Assembly: GCA_030686995.1 (NCBI GenBank)
Contig: CM060707.1
Location: 84,988,472 to 85,052,471 of the forward strand
Direction of reading: 5' to 3'
DNA from: Artemisia argyi
Lineage: Eukaryota; Streptophyta; Magnoliopsida; Asterales; Asteraceae
DNA length: 64,000 nucleotides
Position 1 is the stretch's first letter. Every line of letters starts with the position of its first letter. A program made the position numbers and the translations under genes. The notes beneath the pieces are model-generated. The model was given only the letters and a program-made list of their open reading frames with translations. It was not told the origin of the DNA and made no database searches. Below are positions 10,322 through 21,700 of this stretch, one piece after another.

Positions 10322-11159
10322 AGGGAGTCGAAACAAAGGAGACTGAACAATACCGGCTTTACAAGCACCCCCAAGATTTTATCAGTCTTGGCTTTACTAT
10401 AGATGCGTGTACCACTTAGAAGATCTTCATGTCTTTTCTTGACATGACAACCACATTGGATATTGACACTCGAAATAATTGAGCACTATTGCACTAACAT
10501 AGAAACATTGATCCCACCTACTTTAATTATATAAAGAGTGTACTCTTGATGAACATTGGGGCAAGAAAGGAAGTCAGGGTAATGTTAGATAGCCCAAAAG
10601 AGACCCTACATTTGTGTGCCACCAAAATTCTTTACATTAACTCATCAATCAATGAACTATACCCGAAAGTTATTCCACACATATGGTCAAGTCACTTTCA
10701 TAGATTAGAGATGCAGAGGAAATATAAAGCCTTAAAATCAGCAAATCATAATTGATATACTCACGGCTACGATTGGTAAGTTTGAGAGTCTATCGTATAA
10801 TTAAAGCTTCATTATCTAGCACCATGTATGCGTGTGCATTTTCAACACGCTGATGAATAGAGATTAGAGAGCTTAGCCATTGTAAGCAGCGTCTTGTTCG
10901 AATGTTCTCGAGATCCATAACCATCCAGAACTTGTCACTCCACCCAAAGAATGACACACTTGTAAACCTGTAAATGCTTTTCCAAAAAAATAAAATAAAA
11001 TGTAAACCTGTAAAATAGGCTGCCCAAATCCTAAATTGGCGATTTTAGGTTTTGTGCCAGAATAGTATTTTTGGTGACCAGCATAAATATGAATATTAAT
11101 CATATATATTAATTTGGAAAGACAATAAAAACATTACATGTGATGTGGTTTTTAACCTT
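10322..11159. other. Intergenic, no gene recognised
   Basis: A 69-codon frame at 10,546-10,755 has no recognised family or clear splice context. Nothing else coding is visible. Confidence 0.4.
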
Positions 11160-11324
11160 GTAGGCAGTCTCAGTGAATAAGTTCAACACCTTCAATATTG
11201 ACCGTCCCAACAGCAGCTCAAATAGACCAGTTCGAACAGCGTCCACAGTACCAGGATCGAGATGTGTACATCCACACCTTCAAGTTGATCCAATCTGATT
11301 ACCACATTGTCCGCCTTGAATGTT
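11160..11324 (-). pseudogene. Beta-tubulin gene fragment
   Basis: On the minus strand one frame reads N-I-Q-G-G-Q-C-G-N-Q-I-G-S, the N-terminal GTP-binding start of beta-tubulin. After an in-frame stop the same frame continues L-D-P-G-T-V-D-A-V-R-T-G, which corresponds to the conserved D-L-E-P-G-T-M-D-S-V-R-T-G near residue 70. About 50 codons between the two motifs are missing, and nothing tubulin-like follows. It is a short internally deleted relic without introns. Alpha-tubulin is less likely because its start motif differs (H-I-G-Q-A-G). Confidence 0.75.
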
Positions 11325-12200
11325 ATTGAAACAAACACATTCCTTTCTTTTTTTTGACAATAAAGTTGTATTTAAAATTATATGGAAACTTTGATCCAAT
11401 CTGTGAGAACATCCCAAAAATCTTCACACTAGAAAAACATGTTACTGGCAACACATCCTTTTATATCCTGTATTTGCTGATATTGCGACACTAGATCGTT
11501 CAAGCTTCTGTAAATTCCATGTCATCCGTGCGAGCAATACTAGATTCATGTCACTCTCCTAAGCATTTTCACGTTACAGTACACATTTCAACCCGAACTT
11601 GTTTTGAGAAGCGGAGAACACTGAGAAAGTCCTGACGATGATGTTGCAATCAAAACTTTCTTCACACAAAGCGTGAGAACATCCCAAAAATATTCACACT
11701 AATAATGTAAAAAAACATAGGCAAAATGCAAAGATGATCCTTATCTGCACAAAATGCCAAAGATGATCCTTGAAATAAACGACATGTGCTTATACCATAT
11801 TTGTGTTGTGAACTGAAATTTGATAGCAAAAGCAGCAGTAGACGACGATAACACAGTGACAGGCTAAAAACTAATTAGTTACTCGGTGTAACGAACCGCT
11901 GTTTCACCAGTTTGTCAATAAGACACTAAAGTACTTGAAATAAAAATGACATTAGAAGAAGTGCTACTAAAAGACACTAAAGTACTAATTAGTTACTCGG
12001 TGTAACGAACCGCTGTTTCACCAGTTTGTCAATAAGACACTAAAGTACTTGAAATAAAAATGACATTAGAAGAAGTGCTACTAAAAGATATCATATTTCA
12101 TTAATTGAAATTTAAACTGAGTTCACAGAAACAAAATAATATATTGTTTCATCAACAACAAAAAACAAACAATAGTTTGACTGAATCTCTACTAAAACAA
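11325..12200. other. 3' flank of the cyclin gene with a tandem duplication
   Basis: A 114-bp unit starting ctaattagttactcggtg occurs twice, at 11,871-11,984 and 11,985-12,087, nearly identical. It lies 110-330 bp beyond the cyclin stop codon. No other gene is seen. Confidence 0.7.
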
Positions 12201-13810
12201 CTAAGCTGCCAACAGAGCTTTGGCTGGTGGGTATAACGCAACTGCCCCACGAGAAATACTTGAATACTTTTTATATATCACCTTCCTCTTCTCATCATCC
12301 TTTGCCAATGAATGAAACACAGCCATCAGTTTTGCACATTCCATCACTTGTTTCTCACTGAAACCAGTGTGCATTTCCAGCGTCTCGTGCCACACTTGGG
12401 TCTTGTTTAGCGTGCTTCGTGCTGCATACACCGCTGCTGCAGCCACCATTGATGGACAGAACCTTATTACCTCATAATTCATCATGGCTAATTCAGCATA
12501 AAAGTACACCATCTGTTCCATCTGTTACAGAAACATTTCAACAGGTCAAACATTCAGAATCTATTATATATATCAAGTTAACTAAAACGAAACCAATATC
12601 AACAAAATATAAAAAACGCACCGCTGTATCCATTGGGGTATTAGCTGCTTTGATGAACCTAGCCAGGAACACATAAGGGGTTGGGACAGTTATATTCCAC
12701 TCCAATCTACCCAAAATCCTCTTCTCCATCACTAACACATGACGATGCTCATAAGCACGATCTGAGATTTGCACAAAATCATTAACTTCAGGGGCCCATA
12801 TCTCTTCGTATTTTGATGCAATAAGCATTGCACTCATTCCCACACACTGTAACTCTCTTCTAGCAACAGTTTCAGCAGCCAAGAATCTGTCGACAATGTT
12901 GATTGTCAAGTATAAAGTCTCATTAGTGAGCTCAAATTTGTTGTGAACTTCAATGAGCCAGTCGATTAAGATTGCCCTCATCTTATCATTAATCTCTGGC
13001 TGTGAAGGCATATAGTCGTGAACTCGTGTTTCATTCTGCATCAAAACACACAAAAACAAAATCAATAAAACTTTGCATAACATAGTAACATACCATTTAG
13101 ACTATCTTATTATTATATATAAACGTGTGTGATTATACCTCTACAAGTTTGTAGAATTTGTAAATGTCTTCCACGTACTCCACTTCCGCCAGCTCATTAT
13201 CAATGTCTTGAGCATCTATGTTGATTACATTCTTTGGCTTGGGCTTGTAGTTTAGGCCACACACAGCTTTGCTCCTTGCAGTAAGTGTCGAGGTAAGTGA
13301 CGCCTTAGGTTTTTTCTTTGATGATTCAGGCTTATGTTTCTCGACTGTATCAGGACTGATCTCGATCACCGTTGCATTTTGTGGGACTGGTGCTGGTTTT
13401 GGCTTGACAGTAGCTTTCTTCTTTGGAACTAACTTGTTTTCATTATTATTAACCACCAGTGGTTTCTGTAAAAGAAATTTAACAAGGTTAGATTTGATAC
13501 GAAACTGATTTAGCCATTACATAAAATTTGGGAAATTTTTGTTGTTTTCACCTTTTTCTGTTCGGCTGCTGCATCTTTTTGTGCATTGGCTATTAATTGA
13601 GCACAGAAACTTCTGGTAACGGGTCGTGTGACTTGCTGCCTGAGAGTGACTAAGTTTCCAATATCCCCTAGTGCGCGACGGCTCTTGCCTTGTGCCCCCA
13701 ATGGAACTGCCATATTCTTCTGCTGAATAGCCCCTACTGGTTCTCCTTTAAATTTTACAAAAGTAAGATTTAGTCATTTAATCGATAATCAAAAAACCTT
13801 AAATAAATAC

Positions 13811-13870
<60 letters not shown>

Positions 13871-14425
13871 AGAATAAGATATAGTATGTTGCATCTTAAA
13901 ATCAGGATTAACAAAAACATATTGAATCAGAACAGTTTATGAGAAAACACTAGTTACAGAAATCAAACAAGTACAACCAACAAATTAAAAAAACCCCTAT
14001 TTACAGAAATCAAATTTATTACTCAAGAACAGTTTAACAAGATTGAATCAACAAACATATAACCCTATTTACAGAAGAAATAAAAAACTATATTAGTCAC
14101 CAAGATTCAATTTTAAAACCCAAATTACTGAAATCAAGAATATAATAAATAAAGTTTAACAAGATTCAATCTTTTAATCAATCACTAACTTTTAAAGACC
14201 ATAATCAATAAAGTTGAATCTTTAAGTCATCAAATTTGATCCAATATTTTTTTTATTAACAAAAATCAAGAACATAAGAATATTAGATTGCATCAGACAT
14301 AGTAACAAAAAAACCTATTCACTTGAATCATAAACCCAACAAGAATTGAGATCTAAATGAAAAAGATTAAATAAATAAATACTACCTCTGTTTTGATCTT
14401 GAAGAACAACGTGTCGTGAAGCCAT
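12201..14425 (-). CDS. CYCB1: B-type mitotic cyclin, five coding exons, 431 aa
   Basis: Coding exons on the minus strand: 14,425-14,386; 13,745-13,552; 13,465-13,139; 13,035-12,622; 12,521-12,201. All introns are GT-AG and the joins keep frame. The protein is a regulatory subunit of mitotic CDKs, needed for the G2/M transition. Seen in the sequence: a destruction box R-R-A-L-G-D-I-G-N (residues 36-44) for APC/C-dependent degradation; a Lys/Pro-rich linker encoded by exon 3; then the cyclin box in exon 4 with M-R-A-I-L-I-D-W-L-I-E-V-H and the B-type signature H-N-K-F. The C-terminal cyclin fold is in exon 5, ending in A-V-A-L-Y-P-P-A-K. Length and exon pattern fit plant CYCB1. The start at 14,425 gives the M-A-S-R common to CYCB1 proteins. 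The promoter carries two M-phase elements. Intron 1 (640 bp) contains an AT microsatellite. No defect is seen, so it appears functional. Confidence 0.95.
13813..13868. repeat. (AT)n microsatellite in cyclin intron 1
   Basis: Uninterrupted AT dinucleotides, about 28 units, within the first intron of the cyclin gene. Confidence 0.95.
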
Positions 14426-14549
14426 CTGAATGCAAAAAAGACGCTCCTCTTGATCTTGATCTTGATCTTGATGATGGGATGGAACAATGAAAAAGGGTTG
14501 CCCTGAATGTGTTTGTCAAACGCCCCTATTTGAACTGTTTGAGATTCTC

Positions 14550-14577
14550 CCCAACGGTCAATTTTATAGCCGTTAGA
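14550..14577 (-). promoter_or_regulatory. Cyclin promoter: MSA - TATA - inverted MSA
   Basis: Two perfect matches to the M-phase-specific activator consensus (YCYAACGGYYA), which MYB3R factors bind in plant G2/M genes: CCCAACGGTCA on the plus strand (14,550-14,560) and TCTAACGGCTA on the minus strand (14,577-14,567). A TATA box (minus-strand TATAAAAT, 14,568-14,561) sits exactly between them. The ATG is 136 bp downstream, giving a 5'UTR of roughly 100 nt. Confidence 0.85.
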
Positions 14578-16578
14578 CCAACGCTTATTATTATTTTTAT
14601 TTTTTTTATTATTCAAATATTGTTTCCTTTTATTGTTTATGGTATAGGACCTATGGGTTATAATAATAATAATTTTATATATGGAATGTTTATATAAGTG
14701 ATCCGCTTTTGTCTGTCTTTTGTACAAGGCTAAATACGTCTTTTTCACTTATTTTAGGTTTAAGTATATCAAAGTGTTTAGTTTTCATACAAGTGTGTAA
14801 ACAATATCAATCGTATGTAAAGTAACGAAAGAGAAAATAAACACAATGATTTATACTGTTTCAGGATTAGAGGTTTAGATTATCTGTAAGTTCAGTTTCG
14901 AATCCCACACATCTATACTAGTTACCGGTATCAGATCTTTACGGTGGATAAACCGTACACAAAGTCCTCGTGAACTCTTCACACTATTACAAACACTTCT
15001 ACCAAAGAAGTATCAAATCCCAAAGATCAACCGCAAAGATATAAGAGAGAAATAAGAGGAGAGAAATATTTGACAACCGGTAAAGTTCAACAAGGCAAGA
15101 AGGTGCTATTTATAGACAAAAACACGTTACGACGCACTGACTTGGCATGCTGGCCATGGGGTCCAACTTTGTCTCTTGCTTATAACTAGCCGTTACCCAT
15201 CACAGTCTGTCAACTAATCACAAATCGACACTTGACAAAATCTGACAACTTTTAGAATTGGTCGAGCAAAAGTGCAAATGAAATTGTCGAGTATAAGTAC
15301 AAATTTGGTAGAGCAAAAAAGCGATTCCATTTATTGCCATGTATTAATGTGATTAGACACAACGGTTGGGGTGTTTAAGACGAGACCTTTTGATCAACTT
15401 GGGAAAACAAAAAATTTCTTTTGTCTTGATTTGTGAATGAATTAGTTAAAAGACGGTATTTTGGAGAGCTTCTCTAAATGAAATGGTAAAAGTGGTATTG
15501 TGTTTTTAATAGATATTTTGCTAACAAAGGGTGGTCAAGTTGGTATTAACTTTATTAAGTATCAATCTAGAAAATGTAAGATTTGTCAAGTTTAGATGTT
15601 GCTTGATGCAAACAAACTTTAAATGGTCACATCTTTAAAAGGAGTATTTCATCTGATTTGGGTATGTATGGTGGTGGGTTCAAGTCCCTTGAACTAGTTG
15701 TCAGATTTTCTTAAACCATAGGTACCAAAGAAAAATCAAACATGATATATGTGTTTCTGACTTTCTGTCTGGTGAATAAATATCTTTTGACCGTGTATAT
15801 TGTTCTTTTCAATATTCTTTTATATGCATGAAGAAAGTTGTATGATTTTGATTTATGTTGTTGGCACTTCAAAATTGCTTTGTAAACTTAATGCTTCACC
15901 ATTAAAATTTGTAACATCTCAAATTGTCACCGTAGTTATCTAAATGTAGAAAAGTTACTCTTTCCTTTACAGCTCCCTAACAAACAAAAAGACAAGGATG
16001 TAAGATGAGTGTGTAATATAGATTTTTTTGACTAACATGGGATTAAAAAAGGATGAGATGTGTAAAAATATAAGAGGTGGTATTTAGATGTGTTTGGCTC
16101 TAAAGAGTTTAGGTCTAGATAGCTCTTTTAGAACATGAGTCTAAATGGGTCTAGATGGTTTTTTAATATTGTTGGCTAAAAATATTGTTGTTGCTTTGTA
16201 TCTTCATGTTCGCTTTCTCTATTAAAATGATGGCTTATTAAAAAAATAATCGTTGTGCTTAATGTTATTGAAATGATCAATAATCGGCCTTTTGGCATCA
16301 AAGTTTATGTAGCTTTTTCTAATAAAATTTAAATGAAAAAGAAACAAAAAGCAATTATTAGGTTATTAAATTGCCTGTGTAAATAACTCTTTCGTTTTAA
16401 TATTATTTTTCATTTTCCAATTTATCTCAAAAAGATTGTTTACTTTTAAAAATAAAAGTTGAAATTGTAAGTTTATTTTACTACTTTTAATTTACTTGCA
16501 ATATCAAATGTAAGCGATTAAAAAGTGAAAAGTAAAACTGTTTTCTTAATTGTTATTGCTTTGGCAGATCTGAACGCA
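14578..16578. other. Intergenic, AT-rich, no gene recognised
   Basis: Upstream region of the cyclin gene. There is no sustained frame and no further full MSA element; partial AACGG cores occur near 15,190 and 15,362. Confidence 0.5.
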
Positions 16579-16942
16579 TCTTTTATATAATAAAACAAAA
16601 CCACTATTGGGAATTTTGCATTTCAAAAAAATCAATTCATACCTAATTTAGTAATAATTTTATTTAAAAAAAAAATATATTATTTTCTTATTAGGTAATA
16701 TTTTATATTTATCAATAAGTAGAAGATAAATACAAAAAATATAAATAAGACATTTAACAAAAAGATTATTTATTTTATATTTATCCACAACAAAAGTATA
16801 AGATAAATACAAAAAATATAGATAAGATGCAATTAACAATAGGATTAAAATTTTTAAATAGTTTTTTCAAAAAAATTAAAAAAAAAAAAAACCCGCGCGT
16901 GCGCGGACATTATGATGGCTGCGAGCCGCCGCTTTGCGGCGG
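16579..16942 (+). mobile_element. Helitron-like non-autonomous element, degenerate 3' end
   Basis: The start, TCTTTTATATAATAAAAC preceded by an A (16,578), resembles plant Helitron 5' ends (A|TC). The end has GC-rich hairpins after an A-run: CCGCGC-GT-GCGCGG (16,893-16,906) and CCGCCGC-TTT-GCGGCGG (16,926-16,942). The expected terminal CTRR is not clear, so the 3' boundary is uncertain. Confidence 0.45.
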
Positions 16943-17211
16943 GGCAGTGATCATTTGCTTCTTGCTGTTGCAGATGTTTGCTGAAAGTAAGTTTGACACC
17001 ATTACTCTTGAAATCTCAATCGAAAGAAACTAACACAAACATAAGCTAAATATTTTGCACCTTCACTTGCTATATATTACATGCCTTAACGATTAGAAAA
17101 TAATTCCAACATTAAGTTTCTTAATCGTCAGGGCCCTCCTCAAAGAAACCAATTAGAAAATAAAAACCGCAAAAAACATGTAGACAGGAATACATACACA
17201 CCGTTTTATTT

Positions 17212-17826
17212 AGAAGAAAACTTTTAACTACAAACATGACATCATTTACCAATAGTTTTATGACTATGAATTGACTACAGAAAAAAAGGCTCATGATGTG
17301 GGTTGGGCTAACGCAAAGGAAAGGCCCAATGTGATGCAAAAGTGAGGTCACGGCACAATTCCATAGAAGAAAACTTTTAACTACAAGCATGACATCATTT
17401 ACCAACAGTTTTATGACTATGAATTGACTACAGAAAAAAAGGCTCATGATGTGGGCTGGGCTAACGCAAAGGAAAGGCCCAATGTGATGCAAAAGTGAGG
17501 TCACGGCACAATTCCATAGAAGAAAACTTTTAACTACAAACATGACATCATTTACCAACAGTTTTATGACTATGAATTGACTACAGGAAAAAAGGCTCAT
17601 GATGTGGGCTGGGCTAACGCAAAGGAAAGGCCCAATGTGATGCAAAAGTGAGGTCATGGCACAATTCCATAGAAGAAAACTTTTAACTACAAACATGACA
17701 TCATTTACCAACAGTTTTATGACTATGAATTGACTACAGAAAAAAAGGCTCATGATGTGGGCTGGGCTAACGCAAAGGAAAGGCCCAATGTGATGCAAAA
17801 GTGAGGTTATGGCACAATTCCATAGA
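17212..17826. repeat. Four tandem copies of a 153-bp repeat
   Basis: Units start at 17,212, 17,365, 17,518 and 17,671 (agaagaaaacttttaac) and differ at only a few bases. Because 153 is a multiple of three, a frame stays open across all copies on the minus strand, but it encodes only the repeat and has no other support. Each unit carries GCCCA/TGGGC motifs (aaaggcccaat; gggctgggcta). Confidence 0.95.
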
Positions 17827-18756
17827 ATTAACGCCACATTATATATATAGTAATTTGGCCAAAGGCCTAAACAATCAGTTTACTCACTGTTGGGCTGTTG
17901 GCACAAGACCAAACTAATTCGTCATATCAGTTCACCCAATGTAGGGGTGTTCAGTGTTCACAATCCGGTTATTAATCACGTATCTAAAAATCGAACCGGT
18001 TTAAAACAAAAACCGAGTTTATAAAACTGTTTTCGGGTCAAACCTGACCCGAGCCAAACTAAATATTGTATTTTCAGTTCAGTTTCAATTTTCGGGTTAA
18101 AACCAACCCGAACAACCTGAACCATTGACAATCATTCGAGATCAATGATCTTGACATGCTTGTTTGAGCTTGCTTGTAGACATGGAAGGTTACTTTGTTC
18201 GAGTGCAAGACTTACGCACATCCACTCTGGACATCATTATTTCCACTATTTAACAAAATTCAACCCTTATCACAATATACTTGGATATGAACACAATCAT
18301 ATTGTTCCCTCAAATGCAAATACATAATTAAGTTACATAGAAGTCTCTGAACAAAACAACACCAGTTCGTGAATCTTTTTTAGTAACACATGTACCATTG
18401 CCGCCTAGGATGACAAAATTCCCAACAGTCATGTATTGAACATGTTAACGTGTGTAAGTTCCTACCTTTTATGTTCTATATTCAAGACAAGGTTTCGACA
18501 TAACAGTTCGATGTTATATTAGAAATGCCAATACGGAGCAAACAAACAACTTAGTATTAAGATAATTGTTACAACCAATGAACAGGCAAACCAAAACTAT
18601 GCCTATAAAGGATGCACAAATGACAAATTAGCATAAACCAAATAAACACACCCAAAAAGAACACACACAAAATTAGAAGTGAAAAAAAAAAAAAAAAAAA
18701 AAAAATGAAATAATCAATCTCAATCTCGAAACCTGGTTCTACTTGCATTAGTGAAG
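17827..18756. other. Intergenic between repeat array and SCAB gene
   Basis: A possible hAT-type terminus (TAGGGGTGTTCA) lies at 17,942, followed by sequence rich in 'aaccggtt'-like words. The matching opposite end was not found. A 25-base A run is at 18,679-18,704. No gene is seen. Confidence 0.4.
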
Positions 18757-21700
18757 TCAGAGAAGATAAAGTGATGCTTGATCATCTGGTCCAGCCAACA
18801 CCACCTGTCATTTATGAAGAAACTCCCACATTAAAACCAAGACCGACTTTATAGATGTGGCTCGTATGGGTACGAGTCAAAACATGCTAATTTTGACACA
18901 TGGCAGGTCAGCCGACACATCGATGAAGTAAATAAGATTCTAACACTTTACTATTAAATTTGAGATCTACATTCTTTTTAATAAAACATTTAGGAAGTTG
19001 TAAGCACTTGGAATAGAGATTAGGCGGCATTCGACCTGTTTCCTTTATAGATTGTATTTTACCCGTAAATAATATACAACCACAATCAAATCGTTCACTT
19101 TGAGTTGTATGAAATAGCCCCACCTCTTTTAACTAACAAAGAGATTTGAGTTGGAAAACAAATTTTTTGCACAAAATGGAAGGGATGAGATGTGTAACAG
19201 ACATTTGTATGAATTAATGAAGATAATGAAGAGGGAAAGAACATACATTGCAATCGAGTGCGTATCTTCGGGCTAGAACAATGGCCGCATTTCTTTCTCG
19301 TTCTGATTCAAACATCAATACGAAAGACTGCCCTTTTCTTGACTGCCAAAACAAAGATTTGGCCGCGAGATTTCCGCCACCTCTAAATCCACATATCTGA
19401 AATTTGGTGAAAAGTAAGTGGGTAAGCACATTACCCCTAGGCAGAACTAAAGATGCTGTTTGTTTTGTCTGTTTGACACTCCTTAACACTTATATTTTGT
19501 CTTATATGGTATTCGGAAAATCAAGTAACTATGTTAGATTTGCAAGAAAACTAGAGCTTTGAGATGGGACTCCAAAACATATACATTATACAGTATTTGA
19601 ATGTGATAAATATGAAAACAGGTGCTTTTTCCTTGTTCAAATGTGAAAGGTAAATAAATAAATAAAAATGCAGCCTTTAGAATTTTGAGGCAATTCAACA
19701 AAATTTTAGGTGTATTATAGTCATACTGATACGGTATTTGTCCATGTTTAAAACTGATACTTCTCAGCTTTTAGTGAACTTCCAATGTAGTCATCAGATT
19801 TTTCTTCTTGAAAGATGTTAGAAGTCGTATCGATTCTGACATCCTAAAGTAACCTAAAAGTGAAATTTGAGCTCCCTTCCTTAGTAGGCAGAGAGTGGTT
19901 TACAGAAATAAGATAAAGAAGGTAAGAAGTATTACCTGCATAGACGTAGAAGAATAAGCGTCTCTGGCCTTCGTAATCCATCCTTTTGAAAGCTTCATTC
20001 TCATTTTCCCCACACGTAACAAATGGGTAGAATTTGATGAATAATTTCGTCCATTCATCTGGGAGATTACCACCTGTTATACAAACACTTCTATTATCTG
20101 ACATACACTACTTCAGCTAGGTGAGGCTGTTGAGCTACTCATGAACATAGAACCAAAATCCTGATTAAAGTATGAATACAAGTTGCACTAAATAATAAAA
20201 TACGATATCCCAAGAACAGTGCAAATAATTTTATTTTTTGGATGTTCAACGAAAATTTCACTTTCCTAAATTTGAAAAATATTCGTCTTCCAAATAATGA
20301 GTTTAAATGACCGAATTTCTCACGTGTAGTCGTTAAAAGTTATGAATAGTGATTGGCGTCCCTCTTGGTCAAAGAATCCCTATTGATCATTGTTTCTGAA
20401 ATTATGGCTGATAATCAAACAATTTATTACCAAATCACATGGAGAATCAAAAAGTTATTTTTTAATGGGGTTGAGGGAGACAATAGTTCATAACACATTC
20501 AATTGATATATAACGTACACTGAAATCCGAATTGCCTTTTCGAGAAAGAGTCTCCACATAACTCTCCAATCCAACAGCTGTTACAAAATAAAAGTAAACA
20601 TTTATACTTAGTTATCACTATATAATAAAAAAGTCAACAAAAAGAACCTAATAATTTTGTATTAGCCTTTGGAAGGGATAAGAGATGAACAAACCAGGTT
20701 GTACAGGACAAGTTGTGGTCACAGTAGATTTTTGGCCATTTGAAATAATATCAACTTGCAAAATCACTCCAACGTCATAGGGCTCAGGTGCATAAACTGA
20801 TTTGTTAGCACCTGGTGAAGATTGATTACAGCGAAGATAAAACAATATTAGAAATATATATAAGTAAATAAATATACAGAGGAAAATGGAATAAAATTAT
20901 GCACTTTAACAAAATATTTCCATAAAAATCAAGTGTGGTAGAATTATCTAATAAACACCTGAAATAAGCTCCCTTCTGCTACATTGTGATGATAAGCGAT
21001 ACCACTGGATTGAACATTTTGAGAGCTCAGTGGCTTCTTCCGAGCACGGTTGAAGTCGTAAAATTGAGCCCAGAATTCCAGAACCTTCCAAAGCATATAA
21101 GCTTAACTTGTTCTCCTCAATCAATTTCTTCAGCATCAGCTGCCATTGGATTTGGAGTTAAGAAGTTAAATGGATGCATATAAATCAAACACATTCTGAT
21201 ATACTCCTTCCATCCAAAAGAGCTGGGACACTTTATGTTTTGGGTTCTCCCGAACAAATGAACATTTCCATTTACAGTGAAATTTTATAACCAAAGCTAG
21301 TTTTTTTTCCATTAGTTATCATTGCCTGAAATTAGCAATTTCAAGTAGGTCCACAACTACTCTTTATTTCTTCTTATTAAGGGCCAATTCAGAGATACAT
21401 CAAACGTGTTATTATTAAACAATGTGCCCAGTTAAATGTTTCATCTTCTAGGATGGACCGGATAATACACTTAACTAGACCAACTATTATGACTTTCTTA
21501 ATTTGGGAAGATACCTCTTGTTGAAGCTTTACTGAGAATGCAGACTTCTCTTGAATTTGTAGCCTCAAAGCTCTAAGCTCATGTTCCATGTCCATCACCT
21601 AGAAAACAGACATTCAAATTAAGTTATAGCCAGCAAATCGAATGCTGAAATTTCAATTAAAATTCAGCTAATAATATATGAACTTAAAAGATAGAAAAAT

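Noticed and set aside
9731..10346. Overlapping plus-strand frames of 108-196 codons as membrane protein genes
   Set aside because: They are Leu/Phe/Cys-rich by-products of a strand that nearly lacks A and so lacks stop codons.
17121..17837. 238-codon repeat protein on the minus strand
   Set aside because: The open frame follows from a 153-bp (51-codon) tandem repeat; there is no sequence outside the repeat to support a gene.
17942..18125. Complete hAT MITE starting TAGGGGTGTTCA
   Set aside because: Only one terminus is visible; no matching inverted end or 8-bp duplication could be found.
19844..20104. 86-codon frame V-C-I-T-G-G-N-L as the SCAB exon
   Set aside because: Another frame (20,073-19,936) joins both neighbouring exons in phase and matches the SCAB family; the longer frame is a shadow.
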